Source of the DNA: an uncultured bacterium
GTDB lineage: Bacteria; Pseudomonadota; Gammaproteobacteria; Burkholderiales; Burkholderiaceae_E
Assembly (NCBI GenBank): GCA_903907905.1
Contig: CAIVPX010000030.1
Span: 62,001 to 126,000 of the forward strand
DNA: 64,000 nt
Direction: 5' to 3'
The notes below the pieces were generated by a model. The model had not been told where the DNA came from and ran no database searches. It worked only from the letters and a program-made list of their open reading frames with translations. The translations under genes and the position numbers were made by a program. Each line of letters opens with the position of its first letter. The first letter of the stretch is position 1. Shown piece by piece: positions 25,730-34,373 of the stretch.

Positions 25730-26725
25730 TCAGGGCCGAATGCCCGCCTCGGCCGCAACGGCTCCCCACTTGGCGAACTCGGAAGCGACAAACTTTTGAA
25801 ACTCGGCGGGTGTGGCGGTTGTCTGTGGCGAGACACCGTTCTTTCTGAGTTGCTCCTGAACACTCGGGATGGCCACCACCTGATTGAGCGCGGCATGCAG
25901 GCGCTCGACGATCGGGCGCGGCGTGGCCGCGGGCACGAAGAGCCCGGCCCAGTTGGAGGCGAGCAGCGTGGGCATACCTTGTTCGACGACGCTCGGCACA
26001 TCAGGCACAAACTCGGAGCGCTGCTCGGTCATCACGGCCAGCCCGCGTAGCTGCCCCTCGCGAATCTGCGTGATGACGCCAGGCAGGTCGTTGATGATGC
26101 CCTGGACATGCCCCGCGATTGCGTCGACAGCGCCCGGTGCAGCCCCCTTGTAGGGCACATGAACGATGCGCCCGCCCGATTGTCGTTTGAACATTTCGAT
26201 GGAGAAATGCGCAATGCCGCCCGCACCTGCGGAGGCCATGCTGATCTCGCGAGTCTTTGACAGCGCCACCAGTTCGCGCAGGTCGCGCACGGGCAAGGCC
26301 ATGTTGACCGCGATGGCCTCGGGGGTGACGCCAATCTTGCCGACGCCGGCGAAATCGCGGACGGTGTCGTAGGGGATCTTGTCGAAGGCATGCGGCGTGA
26401 TGACGACGGGGCTCGCGCTGGCCAGCAGTATCGTATGTCCGTCGGGTACTGACTTGGCAACGAAGTCGGTGCCGATGGTTGCATTGGCGCCGGGCTTGTT
26501 CTCGATCACGACCTGAACGCCCAGGACGTTGCCCATCTGTGGCGCCACGATGCGCGCCATGATGTCGTTGGAGCCTCCCGGCGGGAAGCCGACGATCATC
26601 CGGATGGGTCTCGAGGGAAAGTCCTGGGCGCCTGCGAGTGTCGCGCCGAGCGCAAGTGCCGTGAGTCCAATCAGTGCGAGCCCCCGCGCGAGTCGTGGCA
26701 CGCCTGCGAATCGAATGGTTGTCAT
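25730..26725 (-). CDS. Bug-family (TctC-type) periplasmic solute-binding protein
   Basis: Encodes 331 residues from ATG 26725, with AGGAG upstream. A signal peptide (GLALIGLTALALGATLAGAQ) is followed by IRMIVGFPPGGSNDIMARI, VVIENKPGANATIGTDFVA and HVPYKGAAPGAVDAIAGHVQ. It is convergent with the flavoprotein gene and divergent from another Bug gene. A longer frame to 26971 adds an implausible leader. The ligand is unknown; an unsaturated acid used by the flavoprotein is one guess. Confidence 0.92.
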   Translation of the reverse strand: MTTIRFAGVPRLARGLALIGLTALALGATLAGAQDFPSRPIRMIVGFPPGGSNDIMARIVAPQMGNVLGVQVVIENKPGANATIGTDFVAKSVPDGHTILLASASPVVITPHAFDKIPYDTVRDFAGVGKIGVTPEAIAVNMALPVRDLRELVALSKTREISMASAGAGGIAHFSIEMFKRQSGGRIVHVPYKGAAPGAVDAIAGHVQGIINDLPGVITQIREGQLRGLAVMTEQRSEFVPDVPSVVEQGMPTLLASNWAGLFVPAATPRPIVERLHAALNQVVAIPSVQEQLRKNGVSPQTTATPAEFQKFVASEFAKWGAVAAEAGIRP

Positions 26726-27034
26726 GTTCCTGTCTCCTGTCGTGGTCGCCGCTCGGTCGATGTGTACGAGACCGGCTACGTGCTGGCCCTGACGCTTCCG
26801 GACCAGCGGGGGACCTGCCGGTCCGGAATCCCTGTCAGGGCTGCATTGTCGGCGCAAGGCCTGAAATACGAAAGTGCTCATGCGAATTGATGAAACTTCG
26901 CCCGCGGGCCAGACGCAGGCGCGCCGATATCGCGGGCAGACCTCGGGAAGCGCCGCAGCTATCATGGGCACTGATCACACGCAGTCGGTGCCGCGTACGA
27001 CACCCGGCCGCCCACACTCAGGGAGATCAGGATC
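26726..27034. promoter_or_regulatory. Divergent gap between two Bug genes, with a long inverted repeat
   Basis: No gene is visible in these 309 bases. The main feature is a perfect 9-base inverted repeat, TTCCGGACC at 26796-26804 and GGTCCGGAA at 26820-26828 (15-base spacer), followed at 26830-26840 by the small palindrome CCCTGTCAGGG. These may be operators serving both Bug genes. There is no T-run, so a terminator is unlikely. Confidence 0.4.
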
Positions 27035-28015
27035 ATGAAATCGGCAAGAAGGTCGGCGCTACTGGCTGGACTCTCGGCGGGCGCGCAGGTTGTGCTGGGT
27101 CCGGGCGCGATGGCCCAGGCGTATCCGAGCCGCCCGATCCGGATGGTCGTACCCTTTGCCACAGGAGGGGGCTCTGACTTCATCGGCCGCTTCATGGCCC
27201 AGCGACTGAGCCAGTCGCTGGGCCAGTCGGTGGTCGTCGAAAACCGACCCGGCGCGGGCAGTGTGCTGGGCATCGAAATGGTGGTGAAGTCACCCGCCGA
27301 CGGCTACACGCTGGGACTGATCGCTTCGAGTTACACGGTGACCCCCAGCCTTTACAAGCTCAAGTTTGATCCGGTGGAAGATATCTCGCCTATCGTGCAA
27401 TTTTCGCAGGGGCCGATGTTGGTTGTGGTTGGAAAGTCGGTACCGGTCAACACGCTGGCCGAGTTGATCGCGCTCGCCAGAGCCAGGCCTGGCACGCTCA
27501 ACTACGCCTCGGCGGGGCAGGGCAGCATCACGCACCTGGCGTGCGCCTATTTTGCCGACATGGCCGGTTTGCAGATGACGCACGTGCCGTACAAGGGCAC
27601 CGGGCCGGCGCTGACCGACACCATCTCCGGGCAAACGCAGGTATTCTTCTCGAGCACGGCCACGTCGCTGCCGCATGTGCAGTCTGGCGCGCTCAAGGCG
27701 CTTGCCGTGACCACCGCCGAGCGCCTGCCAGCCTTACCCAAGGTGCCGACCGTCAAGGAGTCGGGCTTGCCCGGCTACGATGTGCCGCTGTGGCATGGAC
27801 TGATCGGCCCCCGGGGGCTGGCCCCTCCCATCATTGAGCGCCTGGCCAGCGAGAGCGCCAAGACCCTCGCGCTGAGGGAAACGGCCGAGCAACTCGCGCA
27901 TGATGGCGTCTCGCCCGCCTTGGGCGGTACGCCCGAGCGCTACCGTGCCCGGATCGCTGCCGAGATCGAGCAGTGGCGCAAGGTGGTGGTGAACGCGGGA
28001 ATCAAACTCGAGTGA
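27035..28015 (+). CDS. Bug-family (TctC-type) periplasmic solute-binding protein
   Basis: Encodes 326 residues with a signal peptide ending GAMAQA. Motifs are IRMVVPFATGGGSDFIGRF, VVVENRPGAGSVLGIEMVV, ITHLACAYFADMAGLQ and HVPYKGTGPALTDTISGQTQ. It is the fourth Bug receptor in the window and has no adjacent membrane components. Its 3' end is convergent with the carbonic-anhydrase-like gene. The ligand is unknown. Confidence 0.93.
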   Translation: MKSARRSALLAGLSAGAQVVLGPGAMAQAYPSRPIRMVVPFATGGGSDFIGRFMAQRLSQSLGQSVVVENRPGAGSVLGIEMVVKSPADGYTLGLIASSYTVTPSLYKLKFDPVEDISPIVQFSQGPMLVVVGKSVPVNTLAELIALARARPGTLNYASAGQGSITHLACAYFADMAGLQMTHVPYKGTGPALTDTISGQTQVFFSSTATSLPHVQSGALKALAVTTAERLPALPKVPTVKESGLPGYDVPLWHGLIGPRGLAPPIIERLASESAKTLALRETAEQLAHDGVSPALGGTPERYRARIAAEIEQWRKVVVNAGIKLE

Positions 28016-28054
28016 GCCGGCCTGCGGGCTACTCCGTCCAGCTGGCCGCTCGTG

Positions 28055-28549
28055 TCAGGCGAAGGTTGCAACCTTCCCTGTGAGATCCATCAGTCCGAGT
28101 TCGACCTTGAGCCTGGGATGGCGTTTGACCACCTCATCGCGAAACGCGAGTAGCGATGTGCGGTGGGTGGCCGTCTCGGCAGCGGGGCTGGCCACCGCGG
28201 CATCGCCGAACGCGATCTTGGCAGCGCCGCAGTCGCGATGATTGATTGCGATGACAGCGGGAATGTTGTGAAGTTGAATCGAGGCAGCGAGCTTGTCCCA
28301 GAAGGTCTGATGCCAGCCTGAGAACTTCGGCGCCACGGCACCGATCGCCGCGCCGGCCATATTGAACTGGCTGTACTTGCCGACAAGAGATCGCGCGCTC
28401 ATGTAATCGAGGGCGAGCTTCGGGAAGCGCGGATCGATACAGGCGAGCAGCATGGCATCGTAGCTACCGGAGGCGGCTCGTGCGGTACTCGGCAGCAGCG
28501 GCATCGCAGCGAGGCCTGCCGCTGCGGCCAAAAAGCTGCGACGTCGCAC
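28055..28549 (-). CDS. Exported beta-carbonic-anhydrase-like protein
   Basis: Encodes 164 residues. The N-terminus RRRSFLAAAAGLAAMPLL with a TARA-A cleavage region looks like a short Tat signal. The mature part has the beta-carbonic anhydrase zinc set: Cys37, Asp39 and Arg41 in ACIDPRF, then His104 and Cys107 in NHRDCGAAK. Beta-carbonic anhydrases interconvert CO2 and bicarbonate. This protein is shorter than most and lacks some usual flanking sequence, so activity is not certain. It lies 147 bases downstream of the TRAP transporter genes on the same strand and may be co-transcribed with them. Confidence 0.75.
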   Translation of the reverse strand: MRRRSFLAAAAGLAAMPLLPSTARAASGSYDAMLLACIDPRFPKLALDYMSARSLVGKYSQFNMAGAAIGAVAPKFSGWHQTFWDKLAASIQLHNIPAVIAINHRDCGAAKIAFGDAAVASPAAETATHRTSLLAFRDEVVKRHPRLKVELGLMDLTGKVATFA

Positions 28550-28696
28550 AGAGGACGGCTTGAGCAGGTGCGCAGGTGCAACTCAGGCTGCTCAGCCGAG
28601 CAGACTTTGCGCGATTCTGCCCGGGGGCGACCAGATTGAGCATGGTCGGGGTGTCCCTGGTTTGTTGGGTTGGCGAGCAATGGGTTGTTCTACCGG

Positions 28697-30007
28697 CTAT
28701 CGGGGCTTGCCCATGAAATAGTCGGGTACACCCGTGACGATTGCCGGAAAGATCGTAATGAGGGCGATGGCAAGGATCATGCAGACGAAGAAGGGCAGCG
28801 TCACCCTGGCGATGCGGTTGCTGTCGATCCCGGTCATGTTCTGCAGCACGAACAGATTGAAGCCCACGGGCGGCGTGATCTCGGCGATTTCGATCAGCAT
28901 GATGATGAAGATGCCGAACCACACCAGGTCGAAGCCTGCGGCCTGCACCATGGGGAGGACCACCGCGCTGGTGAGGACGATCATCGAGATGCCGTCCAGG
29001 GCCGTGCCCAGCACCAGATACACCAGGACCAGTACGGCAATGAGGCTGTAGGGTGACAGGTTGGCCGCCATCACTGCCTCGGCCAGCGCTCGGGGAATGC
29101 CGGTGAAGGCCATGGTCTTGGTGAGGAAGGCGGCGCCGGCCAGGATGAACATGATCATGCAGCTGACCCGGGTGGCACTGACCAGCCCCTGCCAGAAGTT
29201 CTGCAGGCTGAGGCTGCGACCGGCCGCCGCGATGGCGAGTGACCCGAGCACGCCATAGGCTGCGCATTCAGTGGCGGTGGCGATGCCGGCGACCAGTACC
29301 CATACGATGAACACGATCAGCAGCGCGCAGGGAATGAGGCTGCCCGAGCGGCGTAACTTTTCACCGAGTGAGGTGGGCGGCTCGGCGGGCGGCACCCGCT
29401 CGGGGTGGCGCAGGCTCCACCAGATGATGTAGCCCGAAAAAAGGGCCATGAGCAGAAAGCCCGGTAGAAAGCCTGCGAGAAACAGCCGGATCACGCTGGC
29501 GTCGGCGGCCACCGCGTAGACGACCATGGTGATCGACGGGGGAATCAGGATGCCCAGACCACCCGCGGCGGCGAGTGAGCCGAGCGCGATGTTGCGGTCG
29601 TAGCCGCGCTGCTCGAGTTGCGGCAGCGCCACCTTGGCAATGGTGGCGCAGGTGGCGGCGGACGAACCCGACACCGAGCCGAAAATGCCGCAACCGAGCA
29701 CGGTGGTGTGCATGAGTCGGCCCGGCACGCGCGACAGCCAGGGCGACAAGCCGTCGAACATCTGCTCGGACAGGCGGGTGCGGTAGAGGATTTCACCCAT
29801 CCAGATGAAGAGCGGTAGCGCCGCCAGTTCCCAGCTCGCAGTGGTTTCCCAAAAGGCCGAGAACAGGTTTTTCCCTGGTGCCGTTGTGGTGAAGAACGCC
29901 TGTCCGACCCAGCCGACGATAGCCAGCGTCATGGCGATCCAGACGCCGCCCGAGAGCATGAGCAGCATCAGGAACAGCAATAGCCCACCGATCTCGAGCA
30001 GCCCCAC
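28697..30007 (-). CDS. dctM: TRAP transporter large permease, DctM family
   Basis: Encodes 436 residues, almost entirely hydrophobic, with about twelve membrane segments. Family motifs are FSAFWETTASWELAALPLFI, GCGIFGSVSGSSAATCATIA and GSLAAAGGLGILIPPSI. DctM carries the sodium-driven transport step of TRAP systems. It begins 3 bases after the DctQ gene. With DctQ and DctP it forms a complete TRAP transporter, probably for a carboxylate. Confidence 0.95.
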   Translation of the reverse strand: MGLLEIGGLLLFLMLLMLSGGVWIAMTLAIVGWVGQAFFTTTAPGKNLFSAFWETTASWELAALPLFIWMGEILYRTRLSEQMFDGLSPWLSRVPGRLMHTTVLGCGIFGSVSGSSAATCATIAKVALPQLEQRGYDRNIALGSLAAAGGLGILIPPSITMVVYAVAADASVIRLFLAGFLPGFLLMALFSGYIIWWSLRHPERVPPAEPPTSLGEKLRRSGSLIPCALLIVFIVWVLVAGIATATECAAYGVLGSLAIAAAGRSLSLQNFWQGLVSATRVSCMIMFILAGAAFLTKTMAFTGIPRALAEAVMAANLSPYSLIAVLVLVYLVLGTALDGISMIVLTSAVVLPMVQAAGFDLVWFGIFIIMLIEIAEITPPVGFNLFVLQNMTGIDSNRIARVTLPFFVCMILAIALITIFPAIVTGVPDYFMGKPR

Positions 30008-30010
30008 GCC

Positions 30011-30607
30011 TTAGAGCTCCTCGGAGAAGTCGCCGCGCGCATGACGTGCTTCGACCTGGGTCACGTAGCTGGGCCGGGCGCCACGCAAGACCTGTACACA
30101 CTCATCGAGGACGGCCACGACCAGGATGGCCGACCCAAGCACGAAGCTCATCTGAGGGATCCAGATGGGAATCGCCACCATGTTGCCGGCGATATCGTTG
30201 AAGACCCAGCTTTCATAGGTGAAGCGAGCGGCCCAGTAGCCCAGGTAAAGAATGGCAATCGTCGCCACGCCCAGCGAGAAGAGTTCCAGCCTGCGGCGTG
30301 CAGCCGGTGAGACCGATTCGAGCGCGAGGGTGACCCTGACGAAATCGCCGTTGCGAAAACTGTAGGCCATACCGAGAAAGGCAGCCGCCGCGCAAAGCCA
30401 GGCGACGACGTCATTGACCCAGGCCACCCGCCAGGCCATCAGCCGGCCCAGCGAGGCCCAGATCATCAACAGCAAGATCGACAGCACGCACAGTGCGGCG
30501 AGTGCGCCGCCCCCCGCGTAAAGCGCATCGAGCAAGCGCCGCAGACGCGGTGGGCGTGCGGCCGTCTCGTGCATGCCGGCAGGCCAATCAGAGCTTGGAG
30601 AAGGCAT
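30011..30607 (-). CDS. dctQ: TRAP transporter small permease, DctQ family
   Basis: Encodes up to 198 residues with four membrane helices (LAALCVLSILLLMIWAS, VNDVVAWLCAAAAFLGMAYS, FSLGVATIAILYLGYW, FVLGSAILVVAVL). The family motif RNGDFVRVTLALE is present. Start ATG 30607 overlaps the DctP gene by 20 bases; ATG 30574 would leave a 13-base gap and is equally reasonable. Confidence 0.92.
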   Translation of the reverse strand: MPSPSSDWPAGMHETAARPPRLRRLLDALYAGGGALAALCVLSILLLMIWASLGRLMAWRVAWVNDVVAWLCAAAAFLGMAYSFRNGDFVRVTLALESVSPAARRRLELFSLGVATIAILYLGYWAARFTYESWVFNDIAGNMVAIPIWIPQMSFVLGSAILVVAVLDECVQVLRGARPSYVTQVEARHARGDFSEEL

Positions 30608-31565
30608 CGACCAGGGTCTTGCCCTCGGCGCCCGCCTTCTCGAGCCACTCGCGCAGCATGGTCTCGCCGACTTTTTTCATGTCGGCCCTCAGCTGGGCTG
30701 ACGGCGGCTCGATGATCATGCCGTTGGCTTTCAACGTGGCGAGCGTGGTGTCGTTGACCTTGCGCGATTCGGCCCAGCCACGCGCTTCGGCATCGGCCGC
30801 TGCCTTGAGCAGCGCGTCTTGCGTGGCCTTGTCGAGCGCATCGAAGGCCTTGCGGCTGGCGATGACCATGTTCTTCGGCAGCCAGGCCTGTACGTCGTAG
30901 TAGTACTTGAGGTGCTCGTAGAGTTTGCTGTCGACACCGGTTGCACCCGAGGTCATGGTCGATTCGACCACACCGGTGGCAAGCGCCTGGGCGAATTCGG
31001 CCGCCTGCACCGTGACCGGCTGGGCGCTCACCAATTCGGCGATACGCGCGGTGGACGGGCTGTAGGCGCGCCATTTGATGCCCTTGAGGTCAGCGGCACT
31101 GTTGAGCGGCTTCTTGCTGTAAATGCCCTGGGGCGGCCAGGCGACTGCATAGAGGAGGATCATGCCCTGCTCGGCGAGCTTCTTTTGCAGCAGCGGCTTT
31201 TGCGCCTGATAGAGCTTCATCGCCGAGTCGTAGCTGTCGGCGAGAAAGGGCAGGCCATCGGCGCCGTAGATCTGCCATTCGTTCTGCAGGACGGCCTGAA
31301 GTACCTCGCCCGCCTGAGCCTGCCCACCCTGCACTGCGCGCTTGATTTCGGGCGCCTTGAAGAGCGAAGCATTGGCGTGAACGGTGATTTTGAGCTTGCC
31401 CCCCGAGGCCTGGTCGACCGCGTTGGCGAACTGCGTGAGGTTCTGGGTATGAAAGTTGGTGGCCGGATACGCGGCCGGCAGGTCCCAACGGGTCTGGGCC
31501 TGAGTCCAGCCGGTGACCGACAGCAGACTGGCTGCAAGGACGAGGGAAAGGCTGCGTCGCTTCAT
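30588..31565 (-). CDS. dctP: TRAP transporter solute-binding protein, DctP family
   Basis: Encodes 325 residues from ATG 31565, with AGGAG upstream. The signal peptide MKRRSLSLVLAASLLSVTGWTQAQ precedes a DctP fold with WDLPAAYPATNFHTQNLTQF, LNSAADLKGIKWRAYSP and ALATGVVESTMTSGATG. The Arg in IKWRAYS probably binds a substrate carboxylate, as in other DctP proteins. It is the first gene of a dctPQM operon and is divergent from a DAO-type oxidoreductase that may use the imported compound. Confidence 0.94.
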   Translation of the reverse strand: MKRRSLSLVLAASLLSVTGWTQAQTRWDLPAAYPATNFHTQNLTQFANAVDQASGGKLKITVHANASLFKAPEIKRAVQGGQAQAGEVLQAVLQNEWQIYGADGLPFLADSYDSAMKLYQAQKPLLQKKLAEQGMILLYAVAWPPQGIYSKKPLNSAADLKGIKWRAYSPSTARIAELVSAQPVTVQAAEFAQALATGVVESTMTSGATGVDSKLYEHLKYYYDVQAWLPKNMVIASRKAFDALDKATQDALLKAAADAEARGWAESRKVNDTTLATLKANGMIIEPPSAQLRADMKKVGETMLREWLEKAGAEGKTLVDAFSKL

Positions 31566-31723
31566 GATCACTCCTGACGGGGTTGAATCGATGCATGGTG
31601 CCACAGCCCGCCTCGGAATCGGCCGAGCGGCCATTCGCCGGCACGGGCTTGTGCGTCCGTAGCCGGCACGGCCTGGGACGCGCGCGATTTGCCCTCATCA
31701 ACAGACGATGTGATCATGGCCTG

Positions 31724-32908
31724 ATGAATACACAAGACATTCTGGTCGTGGGCGCAGGCGTCATCGGCTGCTCGGTCGCCTTTCATCTGGCCAAGCTCGG
31801 TGCCGCCCGGGTGACGGTGATCGATCGGGGCCAGATCGGTAGCGGCACGACCGCGCAGTCCAGCGGCCTGCTGCGCACCCACTACTCGGTGCCGGAGAAC
31901 GTCGCACTTGCCCGGGCCTCGTGGGCGGTCTTCACGAATTTCGCTGACTACCTGGGTGACGAGGAGGCGAGCGCAGGCGTCGTGGCCTGCGGCTACCTGG
32001 CGGCGGCCTCGGCGGGGGATCGGGCGGTTGCGCTGCAAACCGTGCTCGAGCGGCAGCAATCCATGGGCATCGAGGCCCGCGTCATCGATCGCCAAGAAGC
32101 GGCCGAGCGTCTTCCCATCGCGCGCTTCGACGACGCCGCCCTGATCGGGTTCGAGCCCGAGGCCGGGTTTGCGGATGCCTGGATGGTCGCCTCGGGCTTT
32201 GCCCGGGTCGCAAGACGGCTGGGCGTGCGCTTTCTCGAAGGGGTGGCGGCCGAGGGGCTGTTGCGCGAGGGCAATCGGGTGGTGGGCGTGCGCACCTCGC
32301 GGGGTGAATTGCATGCCGGGACGGTCATCAGCACCCAGAACATCTGGGCCTGCGAGATCGAGCGCTGGACGGGCATCCGGATTCCGCTGGTCGCCGAGCG
32401 TCACCGGGTGCTGGCCCTGCAGGGGCCGGAGGCTTACACGCAGCAGATGCCGGTATTCAAGGACCTGCTGTCGGCGCACATGCTCTACTGCCGCAGCTAT
32501 GGGGGCGTGCAGATGTTGGTGGGCGACGGCATTTCGGGCGAGCGGCTTGCCGAGCCCGACAACCAGCCCGGCGAGATCTCCATGGATGATGTGGTGGCGA
32601 TCGGCGAGGCGGTGGCGGATCGCTTCCCCTCGTATTCGCAAGCGGAGCTGGCCTCGAGCTGGACCGGGGTCTATGACGTGACACCCGACTGGAATCCAGT
32701 GCTCGAGGCGAGCAGCGATCTGCCCGGTCTGGTGATGGCCTTCGGTTTTTCGGGGCATGGCTTCAAGCTCTCGCCGGCGATCGGCAAGCTGCTGGCGCAA
32801 ACCGCGCTGGGCCTGCCCACCGAGCACCGTCTGCAGCCCTATAGCCTGGAGCGATTCCGTGGCGGGCGCCTGCTGACTGGCCTCTATGGCGCAGGCGCGG
32901 TGTCCTGA
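31724..32908 (+). CDS. FAD-dependent oxidoreductase, DAO family (sarcosine/dimethylglycine oxidase-like)
   Basis: Encodes 394 residues from ATG 31724. The FAD site is ILVVGAGVIGCSVAFHLAKL with VIDRGQIGSGTTAQSSGLLR; the C-terminus has YDVTPDWNPVLEASSDLPG and AFGFSGHGFKLSPAIGKLLA. This layout matches the beta subunit of sarcosine oxidase and related amine oxidases. It is divergent from the TRAP operon and convergent with the flavoprotein gene at 32913. The likely substrate is an N-methylated or secondary amino acid. Confidence 0.85.
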   Translation: MNTQDILVVGAGVIGCSVAFHLAKLGAARVTVIDRGQIGSGTTAQSSGLLRTHYSVPENVALARASWAVFTNFADYLGDEEASAGVVACGYLAAASAGDRAVALQTVLERQQSMGIEARVIDRQEAAERLPIARFDDAALIGFEPEAGFADAWMVASGFARVARRLGVRFLEGVAAEGLLREGNRVVGVRTSRGELHAGTVISTQNIWACEIERWTGIRIPLVAERHRVLALQGPEAYTQQMPVFKDLLSAHMLYCRSYGGVQMLVGDGISGERLAEPDNQPGEISMDDVVAIGEAVADRFPSYSQAELASSWTGVYDVTPDWNPVLEASSDLPGLVMAFGFSGHGFKLSPAIGKLLAQTALGLPTEHRLQPYSLERFRGGRLLTGLYGAGAVS

Positions 32909-32912
32909 ACGC

Positions 32913-34301
32913 TCAGAGCTTGGCCTGCGTGGCCAGATGCTCTGCGGCCAGCCAGGCCGTGCCGAAGGCATGCGCAAGCCCGTTGCCAGATAGATAGCCC
33001 TCGGCCCCATTGCCCGAAAAACAGGCGGCCGCGCCGCCAATGGCAAAGAGGCCCGGTATCGGCTGTCCGTCCTGCGCCAGTACGCGCGCATGCGCGTCAA
33101 TCTTCAACCCGCCTTGCGTGTGGGCGAGCGCCCCGGTCACGCGTGAGCCGTAAAACGGCGCCTCGAGCTTGCGCGGGAGGATGCTTCGCCCCCAATCGGA
33201 GTCGACACCGGCTTCGACGCAGCGGTTGTAGCGCGTGATCTCGTCGGCCAGGGCCTGCGGATCGAGCCCGAAGTGCGCGGCCAGTTCAGCGACCGAGTCG
33301 GCGCGCTGTACCTCGCCCGCCTCGGCGGCCTCGCGGAAAACCCCCAGGCTTTCCACCTGCCGGTGCATGACCTCGTCGAAAATTTCGATGGCAATGCCTT
33401 GGGGCTGCTTGAGCACTTCAAGGGCGAACTCGGAATAGCCGCCATCCTCGGCACCGAAGCGCCGGCCATTCAGGTTGACCATGATGGCGCCCAGGCGTGG
33501 AAGCGATCCGCCCAGATGCGTGCGCCCCCCCAGGTTGACATGACAATGGCCTTGAAATCCGGTCATGTGGGCGGTGGCAGCCCCGAGGCCCATGGCACCG
33601 GCGATCAGTTCGCCTGTCGATAGAAGCGAGCCCACGTGCTCGGCTTCGGCCATGGATGGAATCCACTGCCGCAGCATGTCGCGGTTGGCGCCAAAGCCAC
33701 CGGTGGCGATGACGACAGCGTGTCCCTCGAGCCGCACGGGCGCTCCGTCGCTGGCGCTGCCGCTTGCGCCGATTACCCGGCCTGAGCCATCGGCGAGCAA
33801 GTGGGTCATCAGGGTGTTGATATGGCGGCGGATCACCGGGTGCTTGGCGGCACGCGCGCGCAGGCTCTCCTGAAGTTCGTGCCCGCTCTCGCCCGGTGTC
33901 GCGTGCAGCCTCGGGACGCTCAGGCCGGGGTGCACGATAGCGGTGTACAGATGCAGGTCGATGCCGAGCCTGCCGCCGGTGAATTCAATGGCCTCGGTGC
34001 AGGCCGCGCCAATCGTTCTGACCAGAGCGGCATCGGCCTGACCCTTGTTCTTGGCCATGACGTCTTCGACGAACTGTTCGATCGAATCCGCGATCCCCAG
34101 CGACTGCTGCCAGGAGGTGTCGGCCCCGGGCACGAGGCCGCCACAGATCGCGGTCAGCGAGGGGTGGTCACCGCCCCGGTCGACCAGATCGACCGCAACA
34201 CCCGCCTGAGCCAGCGCGAGGGCTGCCAGGCAACCTGCGCCACCGGCGCCGACGACGATCACACGATGAGGCGACTGGGCTGGGGTGGACGCGGATGACA
34301 T
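32913..34301 (-). CDS. FAD-binding fumarate reductase-like flavoprotein
   Basis: Encodes 462 residues from ATG 34301. The FAD site RVIVVGAGGAGCLAALALA is followed by ATGGFGANRDMLRQWIPS and a C-terminal FAIGGAAACFSGNGAEGYL with SGNGLAHAFGTAWLA. It belongs to the FAD_binding_2 family, like the protein at 24277, but the two are only distantly similar. It may be a dehydrogenase or enoate-type reductase of a catabolic pathway. It is divergent from an MFS transporter gene. Confidence 0.85.
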   Translation of the reverse strand: MSSASTPAQSPHRVIVVGAGGAGCLAALALAQAGVAVDLVDRGGDHPSLTAICGGLVPGADTSWQQSLGIADSIEQFVEDVMAKNKGQADAALVRTIGAACTEAIEFTGGRLGIDLHLYTAIVHPGLSVPRLHATPGESGHELQESLRARAAKHPVIRRHINTLMTHLLADGSGRVIGASGSASDGAPVRLEGHAVVIATGGFGANRDMLRQWIPSMAEAEHVGSLLSTGELIAGAMGLGAATAHMTGFQGHCHVNLGGRTHLGGSLPRLGAIMVNLNGRRFGAEDGGYSEFALEVLKQPQGIAIEIFDEVMHRQVESLGVFREAAEAGEVQRADSVAELAAHFGLDPQALADEITRYNRCVEAGVDSDWGRSILPRKLEAPFYGSRVTGALAHTQGGLKIDAHARVLAQDGQPIPGLFAIGGAAACFSGNGAEGYLSGNGLAHAFGTAWLAAEHLATQAKL

Positions 34302-34373
34302 GCGGGTCTCTCGAGAATCGAAGTCTTCAACGCCGGAGGGCGGCGGGGCGCTGCATACTAGCTGTTTTGCTGG

